From assembly GCA_026991065.1 (NCBI GenBank), contig JALXCG010000213.1, positions 1 through 7,285 on the forward strand: 7,285 nucleotides of DNA, read 5' to 3'. A model generated the notes under the pieces. It was not told the origin of the DNA. It worked only from the letters and a program-made list of their open reading frames with translations, and ran no database searches. Shown piece by piece: positions 1 to 6,121 of this stretch. The position numbers and the translations under genes were made by a program. How positions within the stretch are numbered: the stretch's first letter is position 1; every line of letters starts with the position of its first letter. The DNA comes from JALXCG01 sp026991065 [NCBI: Gemmatimonadota bacterium]. GTDB taxonomy: Bacteria; GCA-2686955.

Positions 1-54
1 CGCCTGGATGTCGGCGGAGAGCGGCTTCTGCGGCGGATGATTCTGCTGCGCTGA
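1..54 (+). CDS. Possible C-terminal end of an upstream plus-strand gene (partial)
   Basis: The first plus-strand frame is open from the left edge to a TGA at 52-54 and reads RLDVGGERLLRRMILLR. Eight of the 17 residues are aliphatic (L, I, V) or M and five are R, which is plausible for the last helix of a protein, and third positions are mostly G or C. A convergent arrangement with the next gene would also explain the GC hairpin at 101-126. Seventeen codons are too few to name a family or exclude chance, so this is a weak call. Confidence 0.25.
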   Translation, partial: RLDVGGERLLRRMILLR

Positions 55-100
55 CCCGGGCTGCGCGCCATTCTTTCGTCGCGGCGTGCTTTGCCGAGAG

Positions 101-126
101 GCGGATCCGGGAGCCCCCGGACCCGC
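101..126. terminator. GC-rich hairpin between convergent gene ends
   Basis: Positions 101-111 pair with 116-126: four base pairs, one A-C mismatch, then six base pairs closing a 4-nt AGCC loop. The hairpin starts 15 nt past the stop codon of the minus-strand gene ending at 142 and about 46 nt past the possible plus-strand stop at 54. Neither side has a U-tract, so it is not a classic intrinsic terminator. It could work with Rho or protect transcript ends. Position and pairing are seen; the terminator role is inferred. Confidence 0.35.
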
Positions 127-141
127 CGCGTGGTCGAACGA

Positions 142-1959
142 CTACTTCACCAGGACCATTGAGCGCGTACTGCTCTCCTGCTGGGTTTCGAGGCGATAGA
201 AGTAAACCCCGGAAGCGACCGACCCGCCCTGGTCGTTGCTGCCGTCCCAGGTCACCCGGTGACTGCCGGCGGCCATCTGGCCATCCTGCAGGACGCGGAC
301 CCGCCGGCCGGTGGCGTCATAGACAACCAGGCTCACTTCACCGGCGACCGGCAACTCGTAAGCGATCTGCGTCAGCGGATTGAAGGGGTTCGGCGCCGCG
401 GGATGCAGGATCGCGTGGCCTGCCGGAGTGGGGGTGGCAGGCGAATCGCCGGCAATGCCGACCGGAACGCGGTGGCGCGCGAAGAGCACGTCGGACGGTG
501 CGGTGGCCGCATTCATTTCGCTCCAAACAAACCCGGCTCCGGCGTCACCGCCGGGGATATCCTGCGTGATGCCTACATAGATCGAGTTGCGCTCCTCCTC
601 AAACCCCTGCTCTTCGGTGATGGCGGAGATCATCCACCGTTCGCTCCAGCCTGCTTCGCCGGCGGTGTTAAGCGACTGCATCCAGACCTGTGTCGGACCA
701 CAGATGAGCCAGCCGCCTTCAGCAGCGGTGACGGCCATGTAAAATTGGGTGTAGGTGGCATAGAGCACGTCGCCCCCAGGATGTCGCTCGATCCCCAACT
801 GCGGCATGCCGGTCAGCGTGTCCGTGGCGATCGTGGCGATGGTTGGTTCGACGCCACAACTGTCAGGCAGCGTGGTCAGATACTCGCGGTCCAGCAGTGC
901 CTGCTCCGTTTGCCCAACCCATTGATCCGGCCCCACGAAGGCGCCCGACACATAGAAGGGGGGACCGGCGATGCCGAAGTCCATTCCCGACAATCCACCC
1001 GAGGTGTAATCGGTCGAGATGTTCTGTTGATAGATGATGTGCACCGTGTGGTTCTGGTCGACCACCATGCTCGGGACCACTGCCTGCCGCCCGGGAGCGC
1101 CCACGGTGACCGTCTGCTGCGATGACCAGCTCTGTCCGCCATCGGTGGAACGGTGGATGGCCAGGTCGGCGTTGCCGTCGCCATCGATATCATCGCTGTA
1201 TGCGACATAGAGGTCGCCGTTGCTCGGATCGGCCGCCCCGGTGGGCAGAGTCCAGTTGGTCACCACACCTTGCTGAACGACCGACTCGGTCCAGGTCACG
1301 CCATCGGAGGAGATGAATGCCGCGATATCGCCCGTCGGGTCCGCGATCGGACCCTTGTCACAGACGATCATCCAGGTGCCATCGGAGGAGCGGCACAGAA
1401 AGGGGAAGTTGGTCGATGGCAGCTCCGGGGCCACCGCAATGCTGTTGTTCCAACTCTGTGAACCGCTGTCGAACTTGTTGAAATAGATCTGGTAATCCGA
1501 CCCGGAGGCGACTGCGTGATAGGCGACTGCCATCCCGTCGTCGGTCCCGAAGAGACTGGGCCTCCCGGCGTCATCCTGCGTGGTCTCGCTTGGAGTTCCC
1601 GGGAAGGACCAGAAACCGATCCCGCCGACCTCCTGCCAATAGTTGGTGGAGATCATGAAGTCCTGCGCTTCATTCCATTCGTAGGCGACGAAATAGGTGT
1701 CCATTCCCGGGCTGTAGGCCACGTGTCGCTCCGGGGGGTAGTCCGTGGGAGCCGAGAAACTCGCGCCGCGGTCAACTCCCGCCGCGATGATGCTGACCTC
1801 ATCTTCCGGTGGATAGCCGAAATAGGTACCCGCTTTGTGCATCTCATGCCCCGCCGTGGGCGCCGGGACGAAAACCGAATCAACGTGTTTGGCGGCCACC
1901 GCTGTGGTGGCGCCCAGCGCGAAGAGTGTGACGAGTGATAGTGGACGACCGGCAGTCAT
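142..1959 (-). CDS. Secreted Asp-box (BNR/sialidase-like) protein with C-terminal FlgD-like/type IX sorting tail
   Basis: This 605-residue product is predicted to be exported. The ATG at 1957-1959 is chosen because GGAG lies 6 nt upstream and the first residues form a clean signal peptide (positive MTAGR, then a hydrophobic stretch ending TAVAA before KHV). An in-frame ATG at 1998 adds 13 charged residues and has no Shine-Dalgarno sequence. The middle carries two Asp-box motifs, S-x-D-G-x-T-W near residue 220 and S-T-D-G-G-x-S-W near residue 275, with an Asp-rich DIDGDGNAD segment just before the second, so a beta-propeller is likely. No sialidase catalytic set is evident, so an enzyme activity should not be assumed. 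From about residue 520 the tail has PNPFNP, YELP, VYDATGRRV, WDG and SGVYFYRL and ends LVK. This matches FlgD-like/Por sorting domains that direct type IX export or cell-surface attachment. Substrate and function are unknown. Confidence 0.88.
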   Translation of the reverse strand: MTAGRPLSLVTLFALGATTAVAAKHVDSVFVPAPTAGHEMHKAGTYFGYPPEDEVSIIAAGVDRGASFSAPTDYPPERHVAYSPGMDTYFVAYEWNEAQDFMISTNYWQEVGGIGFWSFPGTPSETTQDDAGRPSLFGTDDGMAVAYHAVASGSDYQIYFNKFDSGSQSWNNSIAVAPELPSTNFPFLCRSSDGTWMIVCDKGPIADPTGDIAAFISSDGVTWTESVVQQGVVTNWTLPTGAADPSNGDLYVAYSDDIDGDGNADLAIHRSTDGGQSWSSQQTVTVGAPGRQAVVPSMVVDQNHTVHIIYQQNISTDYTSGGLSGMDFGIAGPPFYVSGAFVGPDQWVGQTEQALLDREYLTTLPDSCGVEPTIATIATDTLTGMPQLGIERHPGGDVLYATYTQFYMAVTAAEGGWLICGPTQVWMQSLNTAGEAGWSERWMISAITEEQGFEEERNSIYVGITQDIPGGDAGAGFVWSEMNAATAPSDVLFARHRVPVGIAGDSPATPTPAGHAILHPAAPNPFNPLTQIAYELPVAGEVSLVVYDATGRRVRVLQDGQMAAGSHRVTWDGSNDQGGSVASGVYFYRLETQQESSTRSMVLVK

Positions 1960-1965
1960 GCGATT

Positions 1966-1969
1966 CTCC
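1966..1969 (-). promoter_or_regulatory. Shine-Dalgarno GGAG that sets the start at 1959
   Basis: The minus strand reads GGAGAATCGC directly before the ATG at 1959, giving a 6-nt spacer. The upstream in-frame ATGs at 1971 and 1998 lack a comparable site, so this element decides the start. Confidence 0.6.
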
Positions 1970-2003
1970 ATTTCGAGTTCATGATCCCGTGCATTCATTC
2001 ACG

Positions 2004-2018
2004 ACCGATGAAATCGGT
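2004..2018. repeat. Small perfect inverted repeat in the leader (ACCGAT-GAA-ATCGGT)
   Basis: A perfect 6-bp inverted repeat with a 3-nt spacer lies about 45 nt upstream of the ATG at 1959, inside the leader predicted from the promoter at 2081-2109. It could form a short hairpin in the mRNA or be a dimeric protein site. The pairing is seen; any role is inference. Confidence 0.3.
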
Positions 2019-2032
2019 TCCATCCCGCTACT

Positions 2033-2057
2033 GGGACCAGGCTGGAAAGGTGGTCCC
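2033..2057. repeat. Inverted repeat GGGACCA / TGGTCCC in the leader
   Basis: GGGACCA at 2033-2039 is the exact reverse complement of TGGTCCC at 2051-2057, with an 11-nt loop. It sits just downstream of the predicted transcription start of the minus-strand gene, where an operator or a 5' mRNA stem-loop would lie. There is no T-tract, so an intrinsic terminator is unlikely. Confidence 0.35.
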
Positions 2058-2080
2058 GTCGGTTTGGCGGGGCCGATCCC

Positions 2081-2109
2081 ATTATGCGGGAGATCACAGT
2101 ACTCGACAA
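2081..2109 (-). promoter_or_regulatory. Sigma70-type promoter for the sorted BNR-like protein
   Basis: On the minus strand TTGTCG (2104-2109; 4 of 6 matches to TTGACA) is followed after exactly 17 nt by CATAAT (2081-2086; 5 of 6 matches to TATAAT). It lies just past the stop codon at 2156 and points at the gene starting at 1959, giving a leader of roughly 115 nt. No other site in this gap is as good. The call rests on consensus matching, and the organism's own sigma preference is unknown. Confidence 0.5.
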
Positions 2110-2155
2110 TCCACCTTCTGTGGAGAGGCTCCGCCCTCTGGGTCTTCGCGGCTTC

Positions 2156-2749
2156 TCACAACTCACTGCGGCAAAGGAGAAAATAGTTATTGGTGGCCTT
2201 GCCACCCTTTTCCGCCCGCCCAACGATGACATGGCTGGAAACGCGACGCAGATGGTCGACCATGCCGGCGAAAACAAAACGCTGCAGCCCCGTCTCATTG
2301 GCCTGGAGCGCCGGCCATCCCTCCGGCAGGCGGAGCGTGGTGGGCGGAATCTGCCGGTAGTCGACCGAAACACCATCGCGGCCGGGCAGCGCATGAGCAA
2401 CGAAATACCCGGGGCCGATCCAGGGGCGCAGCGCCCCTTCATTGTAACCGTAAACCCGATCCGGGTGCCCCTCTACTCGGCAGAAGCGTTTTTCGAAGTG
2501 GCTGAAGAGCGGCAGAGAGTTCTTGCCGAAGTGGATCACCTCGGTCGCCGCGGGATACTCTTCGGGCACCAGGTCACCCAGCGCGACGCCACGTCCCGCG
2601 CTGGCCGCCCAGAGCTTGGCCTGTGTGGCACCGGTCGTCGCTCGAACGAAGGCCAGCCGTTGCTCGGGATCCATGGCGTCCAGGCGCGCGGCGAGACTTT
2701 GCAACTGCGCGGCGCCGATGGAGCGGGGAAGAGGAGTCGAGTGGGACAT
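2156..2749 (-). CDS. Uncharacterised 197-residue soluble protein
   Basis: I do not recognise the family. The ATG at 2747-2749 has an AAGGA site 5 nt upstream, so the start is well supported. There is no signal peptide or membrane segment, so the protein is probably cytoplasmic. The N-terminal third is helical in character (AAQLQSLAARLDAMDPEQRLAF). The remainder is rich in aromatic and Gly/Pro residues, with segments that look like conserved family motifs: IHFGKNSLPLFSHFEKRF, YGYNEG, GPGYFV, a V-D-Y-R-Q-I-P-P stretch, and a C-terminal RRVSSHVIVGRAEKGGK followed by YFLLCRSEL. Such clusters suggest a compact folded domain rather than a chance ORF. The gene starts 66 bp after the lytic transglycosylase gene on the same strand and may share its transcript. 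The gene downstream has its own promoter. No function is proposed. Confidence 0.75.
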   Translation of the reverse strand: MSHSTPLPRSIGAAQLQSLAARLDAMDPEQRLAFVRATTGATQAKLWAASAGRGVALGDLVPEEYPAATEVIHFGKNSLPLFSHFEKRFCRVEGHPDRVYGYNEGALRPWIGPGYFVAHALPGRDGVSVDYRQIPPTTLRLPEGWPALQANETGLQRFVFAGMVDHLRRVSSHVIVGRAEKGGKATNNYFLLCRSEL

Positions 2750-2815
2750 AACGATCCTTGGGGAAACTCATGCGGGCGGCCTGCGGTGCCGTACCGAGAT
2801 CAAGCCCGAAGCATA

Positions 2816-4987
2816 TCAAATATAGGAATCGACGGTGCTTGCGTAAGCAACGAAGCGGTCACGAATCCCACGAACATAAGCCGCGGTTTCGCCGCCGCGG
2901 CAGTAACCGTGGCGGGCCTCCTGGGCGTAATCGGGGCGGGACAGGAGCAGCATCGCCTTTTCCACATGGCCAAACCAGCGGTTGCGATCGAACCCCAAGC
3001 GGGCGGCCAGCCGCCGTGCGTCCTGGACGTGGCCGTAACCGGCGTTGTAGGCCGCCAGGGTGAGCCAAGTACGCTCATTGACCGGGAGTTCCGGCTCGAA
3101 ACGATCCCGAATCCAGGCCAGATAGCGCACCCCGGCCTCGATCCCTCGTTCCGGATCTCGAATGTCGCTGAAGCCAAGCTCGCGCGCGGTGCTGGGCAGC
3201 ATCTGCATCAAGCCGACCGCCCCGTTGGACGACACCGCATCGGGGTTGAAGTGGCTCTCCTGGAACATCAGGGCGATGATCAAACGCCAATCGAAACCAT
3301 ACTCCTTCGCGTATTTGCGGACGATCTCATCCCACGGGCTCAACCCCTCCTGTGGATCCATCTCGATCGCTTCGGAGCGGCGCGCCGAGTGATCACCAAA
3401 ATAGCGATCGTAGATCACGTTGTAGTAGAGACCCCGGTACTCGGAACGGATAAACCGATTGAGCGCCGCAAGCAGTTGTGTGTCCTCGCGCCGCACCGCC
3501 CAGCCATGGTCAACCGGGGAACTGAGTGCCGGACCCGACTCAATATCATCCCGCCAGCTCCTCTCCATGGCGATGATGTGGTCATCGGCGACAGTGAGAT
3601 CGAACTCGCCATCCGCAACCCGCGAGATGATCTCGGTCGTGCCCAGGGGCTCCGGAGGCGGCTCCAGGTGAACCGCAATCCCCTGCGCCTGAATTCTCTC
3701 CACTGTTTGCCAGTAGGAAGTATGACGGTTGACCACAATGGTCCGTCCATCCAGGGCGGCGAGCGTCGCCACTCGGTCGGTGTGTCGCATCACCAAGGTT
3801 TCCACCGCTTGGTGGTAGCGCCGGGTAAACTCGATTCCGCGTTTCCGGCGGGCGTCGGTGATGGCGAGTGCGGCGGCGATCACATCTCCGCGGCCCTCCA
3901 GGAGCCAGTCGATCAGGTCGGCCTCGGGAGGTGGGATGATCATCTCCAGATGCAGCCCCTCCTGGCGGACGAACTCATTCATCAAGTCATACTCGAAGCC
4001 TCGCAGCTGGCCGCGCCAGACGAAATAGCTCACCGGTGAAGTGCGCGTCAACACCCGCAGAACACCGCGCTGACGGATCCCCGGCAGGTCATCCAGGTGA
4101 ACGACTTGGCGCTCGCTGAGAACCCGACTCTCGTTCAAGAATCGATTGGCCGCGCCCGCCAGGGCCGACGCCGTGGGGCGAAAATACCAGGTGAGTGCAT
4201 GGCTCGTTCCAAGATCCAGTCCGCCGCGCACACTCAGCCCCTGCGCGGCAGTCGCGGCGATCAGGCGATTGTCGGCAACGGCAAGATCCAACTCACCGCG
4301 GGCAACCGCGGCGATCACCTGCCGCCGACTCAGCGTATCCGGGATCTCGCTGATGCGCATGCCGGGGTGATCCACCGCCAACTCCTCCAGCGCCTGCCAC
4401 GCCCGGGAGTCGCGCTGCGCGGCGATGGTGCGTCCACTCAGATCCGCGGAACTCATCACGTCGTCGTCGTGCCGCATCACAATCTTGTCGTCGACCAGAT
4501 CCACCGGCACCGAGCAGGCCACCCGCGCTCGCGACTCCGCGTCGAGATCCGCCTCTGAATAGATCATGTCGCCCCGCCCCTCGAGCAGTGCGGGAACCAG
4601 GTCGCCGCGCGAATGCACATAGCGCCATTGCGGTTCCAACCCCACGCGCTGGGCGAAACTGCCAATCAGTTTCGCCTCATCGGGCAGAATCTCGGCGCTA
4701 CCGGGGGGCGTTCCGGCAGTCGCATCGCCCACCACCAGCACCCGGAGGTAGCCCAACTCCCGCAACCCATCGAGGTCGGCGACCGTCAACTCCTCGACCA
4801 CCGGGGCCGGCGGCTCAACCACCGGATTTTCCGGTTCGCAGCCGAGCAAAAGCCCGCCGACCGCCGCCAGCAGCAGGGCAAAACCTCGCCGCGGCCGTCG
4901 CCGTCCCCGCTCAGCGCAGCGGGGCGCGGTTGCGCGTTCGGCCGGCCGGGACGGATGCTCGGGGCGGAAAAGTGCGGGGCTCACCAC
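2816..4987 (-). CDS. MltF-like lytic transglycosylase lipoprotein with two tandem solute-binding-type domains
   Basis: This is an envelope enzyme expected to cleave the MurNAc-GlcNAc bond of peptidoglycan. A hydrophobic stretch followed by LLLGC (Cys near residue 50 from this start) is a lipobox, so the mature protein should be a lipoprotein. Two SBP_bac_3-type domains follow (about residues 80-290 and 308-530). They share landmarks: LLEGRGD, VMRH, GRTI, GE-DL-VAD and NRF. The second keeps the ITDARRKRGIEF ligand-site pattern; the first is more diverged. The C-terminal SLT domain (from about 552) has catalytic Glu in FQESHFNP (Glu577, codon 3257-3259), then GAVGLMQMLPSTA and LAAYNAG. E. coli MltF is about 520 residues with a single sensor domain; this one is about 720. 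The start is uncertain: no in-frame ATG lies near the signal sequence. Tandem GTGs at 4987 and 4984 are the nearest options, TTG at 5041 and GTG at 5152 are also possible, and none has a good Shine-Dalgarno sequence. Confidence 0.88.
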   Translation of the reverse strand: MVSPALFRPEHPSRPAERATAPRCAERGRRRPRRGFALLLAAVGGLLLGCEPENPVVEPPAPVVEELTVADLDGLRELGYLRVLVVGDATAGTPPGSAEILPDEAKLIGSFAQRVGLEPQWRYVHSRGDLVPALLEGRGDMIYSEADLDAESRARVACSVPVDLVDDKIVMRHDDDVMSSADLSGRTIAAQRDSRAWQALEELAVDHPGMRISEIPDTLSRRQVIAAVARGELDLAVADNRLIAATAAQGLSVRGGLDLGTSHALTWYFRPTASALAGAANRFLNESRVLSERQVVHLDDLPGIRQRGVLRVLTRTSPVSYFVWRGQLRGFEYDLMNEFVRQEGLHLEMIIPPPEADLIDWLLEGRGDVIAAALAITDARRKRGIEFTRRYHQAVETLVMRHTDRVATLAALDGRTIVVNRHTSYWQTVERIQAQGIAVHLEPPPEPLGTTEIISRVADGEFDLTVADDHIIAMERSWRDDIESGPALSSPVDHGWAVRREDTQLLAALNRFIRSEYRGLYYNVIYDRYFGDHSARRSEAIEMDPQEGLSPWDEIVRKYAKEYGFDWRLIIALMFQESHFNPDAVSSNGAVGLMQMLPSTARELGFSDIRDPERGIEAGVRYLAWIRDRFEPELPVNERTWLTLAAYNAGYGHVQDARRLAARLGFDRNRWFGHVEKAMLLLSRPDYAQEARHGYCRGGETAAYVRGIRDRFVAYASTVDSYI

Positions 4988-5247
4988 ATCGATCTTACGG
5001 CTCCAGATGAATCGCGACCAGTCTTCCCGCGCCTTTTTCAACCCGGTCCCAGCGAACCGCGTCGGCGCACCATCGATCGGCAGCACCACGGCGGCGCCCG
5101 TAGATGCCCCTGTCCATTGAAGATCGAACCGCCTTTGCTGCTTCACCAGCACTCTATCGCGCCCACCTCGATTCTGTAGAGAAACTGCTCAGTCGGCCAC
5201 CCGGAAATGCGGCTTGGCGCGGTCTCGCTCTCCTGACACAATGCCCC
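4988..5247. other. Divergent gap between the transglycosylase and YigZ-family genes
   Basis: This stretch should hold the promoters of both divergent genes, but I found no convincing -35/-10 pair on either strand. It stays open in both reading directions (minus from GTG 5152; plus from ATG 5104). Neither translation looks conserved, and both would only add long N-terminal extensions. If the transglycosylase really starts at 5152, the gap shrinks to 95 bp. Confidence 0.4.
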
Positions 5248-5856
5248 ATGCCCTCCTACCTCACCCTGGCGGCGCCGCTGCGCCATGAACTGGACAAGAT
5301 CAAAGGCTCGCGTTTCATTGCCGACCTTGCGCCGGTCGCCGACGCCGCCGCGGCTCAGGCTTTCGTCGCGCAGATCACCGCTGAGTTCCCTGATGCTTCG
5401 CATCATTGCTATGCCTGGCGCCTCAGCTCCCGGGACGACGGATTTCGTTACTCCGACGCCGGCGAACCATCCGGATCCGCCGGCCGCCCCATGCTGGACC
5501 AACTCGCCGGTCGCGACCTGGTCCGTGTTGTCGCCGTGGTCACGCGTTATTTCGGCGGCACCAAACTGGGCAAGGGGGGGCTGATGCGCGCCTACGGCGG
5601 AGCGGTTGGAGCTGCGCTGCAACTGGCGGAGATCATCGAGGTGATCGAAACGCGCAAGATCGAACTGCGCTTCGATTATGCCCTGACCGCCGCAGTCGAA
5701 CGCGTTCTCAGCCACTTCGGCCTGCGCCCGGAACGCGCTCACTACGGAGCCGCTGTCGAGTTGGAGATCGCCGTCGCGGTGGATCGGGTGGCTGCGTTCC
5801 TGGCCGAAATCAACGAGAGTTCCGCCGGACGCGTGCAGATCCTCTCCGCTTCGTGA
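5248..5856 (+). CDS. yigZ: IMPACT/YigZ family protein (UPF0029 N-terminal domain)
   Basis: The 202-residue product matches the YigZ/IMPACT family in length (E. coli YigZ is about 204) and signature. Visible motifs are KGSRFIADLAPV (residues 19-30), HHCYAWRL (52-59), SDAGEPSGSAGRPML (69-83), RYFGGTKLGKGGLMRAYGG (100-118) and a C-terminal UPF0029-like half. The ATG at 5248 is chosen because family proteins begin a few residues before the AAP...I-K-SRF block; an in-frame ATG at 5104 would add 48 unconserved residues. There is no clear Shine-Dalgarno sequence. The eukaryotic relative IMPACT regulates the eIF2 kinase GCN2, but the bacterial role is poorly defined. The protein lacks a signal peptide and is expected in the cytoplasm. 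It is divergent from the transglycosylase gene and convergent with the hydrolase gene, so it is probably transcribed alone. Confidence 0.93.
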   Translation: MPSYLTLAAPLRHELDKIKGSRFIADLAPVADAAAAQAFVAQITAEFPDASHHCYAWRLSSRDDGFRYSDAGEPSGSAGRPMLDQLAGRDLVRVVAVVTRYFGGTKLGKGGLMRAYGGAVGAALQLAEIIEVIETRKIELRFDYALTAAVERVLSHFGLRPERAHYGAAVELEIAVAVDRVAAFLAEINESSAGRVQILSAS

Positions 5857-5878
5857 GCCTCCCGCCGCTTCCCCACAA

Positions 5879-5918
5879 AAACGTGCCGGTCGCATGGGGG
5901 GATGCAACCGGCACGTTT
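5879..5918. terminator. Strong hairpin after the YigZ-family gene, probably a bidirectional terminator
   Basis: Positions 5879-5895 pair with 5902-5918: 17 positions with a single C-A mismatch around a six-G loop. It begins 23 nt after the stop of the YigZ-family gene. The plus-strand exit has only TTTAT, while the minus-strand exit reads TTTTTG, so it could end transcription from either side and looks better on the minus strand. Confidence 0.6.
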
Positions 5919-5926
5919 ATGGGAGA

Positions 5927-5957
5927 GCCTCTTGGGGGAAGAGGCCTCCTGAGGAGG
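5927..5957 (+). promoter_or_regulatory. Two adjacent hairpins; the second pairs an anti-SD (CCTCC) with a Shine-Dalgarno sequence (GGAGG)
   Basis: GCCTCTT (5927-5933) pairs perfectly with AAGAGGC (5939-5945) around a five-G loop. Immediately after, CCTCC (5945-5949) pairs with GGAGG (5953-5957) around TGA. The two stems share C5945. The GGAGG arm belongs to the purine run AGGAGGAGG that ends 2 nt before the ATG at 5963, so the second stem could hide that ribosome site. The pairing is plain in the sequence; regulation is inference and depends on plus-strand transcription here. Confidence 0.3.
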
Positions 5958-5962
5958 AGGTC

Positions 5963-6046
5963 ATGCGTTTTGGAGGAGATGCACGCGCGCTGCCTCTGGG
6001 AGTGCAGCGCGACTCAACCGTCCGTCTCAATCAGTTCCCATTATGA
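5963..6046 (+). CDS. Possible 27-residue micro-ORF (low support)
   Basis: The ATG at 5963 follows AGGAGG with a 5-nt spacer, the strongest Shine-Dalgarno match in the window. The frame runs 27 codons to TGA at 6044-6046, giving a product that begins MRFGGDARALPLGV and ends NQFPL. There is no signal peptide or membrane helix and I know no homologue. Codons 8-17 overlap a GC hairpin (5986-6011). It could be a leader peptide, or chance: no promoter is visible between the terminator-like hairpin at 5879-5918 and this ORF, and the convergent hydrolase gene begins at its stop codon only 67 nt further on. Confidence 0.2.
   Translation: MRFGGDARALPLGVQRDSTVRLNQFPL
5986..6011. other. GC-rich 8-bp hairpin
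   Basis: CGCGCTGC (5986-5993) pairs perfectly with GCAGCGCG (6004-6011) around a 10-nt loop. It is one of a run of stem-loops between 5879 and 6121. No T-tract follows on either strand, so it looks more like RNA structure than a terminator. Confidence 0.35.
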
Positions 6047-6091
6047 AACCCAAATGTGACAAAGATGTGTCCGAACGGCGTCCGGCAGAAC

Positions 6092-6121
6092 AAAAGTCGC
6101 GTACACCACAGCGCTACTTTT
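6092..6121 (-). terminator. Intrinsic-type terminator overlapping the stop codon of the hydrolase gene
   Basis: On the minus strand AAAAGT-A-GCG pairs with CGC-G-ACTTTT (positions 6111-6121 with 6092-6102), leaving an 8-nt loop, and the exit side continues TTTTGTTCT. The TAG stop of the hydrolase gene (6114-6116) lies within the stem. The A-rich entry, stem and T-rich exit fit an intrinsic terminator, though the GC core is short. The stronger hairpin at 5879-5918 may act as backup. Confidence 0.45.

Noticed and set aside
259-1125. A 288-codon plus-strand open frame
   Set aside because: It is antisense to the signal-peptide-bearing, sorting-tailed protein. Its translation is rich in Arg and Gly with no motif, as expected of a shadow frame.
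1999-2442. A 147-codon minus-strand frame across the leader of the sorted protein
   Set aside because: It overlaps the 197-residue gene out of frame, crosses the predicted promoter and has an Arg/Pro/Ser-rich shadow composition.
2084-4039. A 651-codon plus-strand open frame
   Set aside because: It runs antisense through both the 197-residue gene and much of the transglycosylase gene and the gap between them. Its translation shows no domain, while the minus strand has clear motifs and ribosome sites. Long antisense frames are common in GC-rich DNA.
5104-5247. N-terminal extension of the YigZ-family protein from the ATG at 5104
   Set aside because: The extra 48 residues have no counterpart in the family, and the start at 5248 gives the usual length.
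5143-5907. A 254-codon minus-strand open frame opposite the YigZ-family gene
   Set aside because: The plus strand has an unmistakable YigZ signature over the same bases, and the minus frame also runs through the terminator-like hairpin.
6040-6068. Possible minus-strand promoter with -10 CATAAT at 6040-6045
   Set aside because: No -35 exists at 16-18 nt; TTGTCA lies only 11 nt upstream, and the only thing downstream on that strand is the antisense side of the YigZ-family gene.
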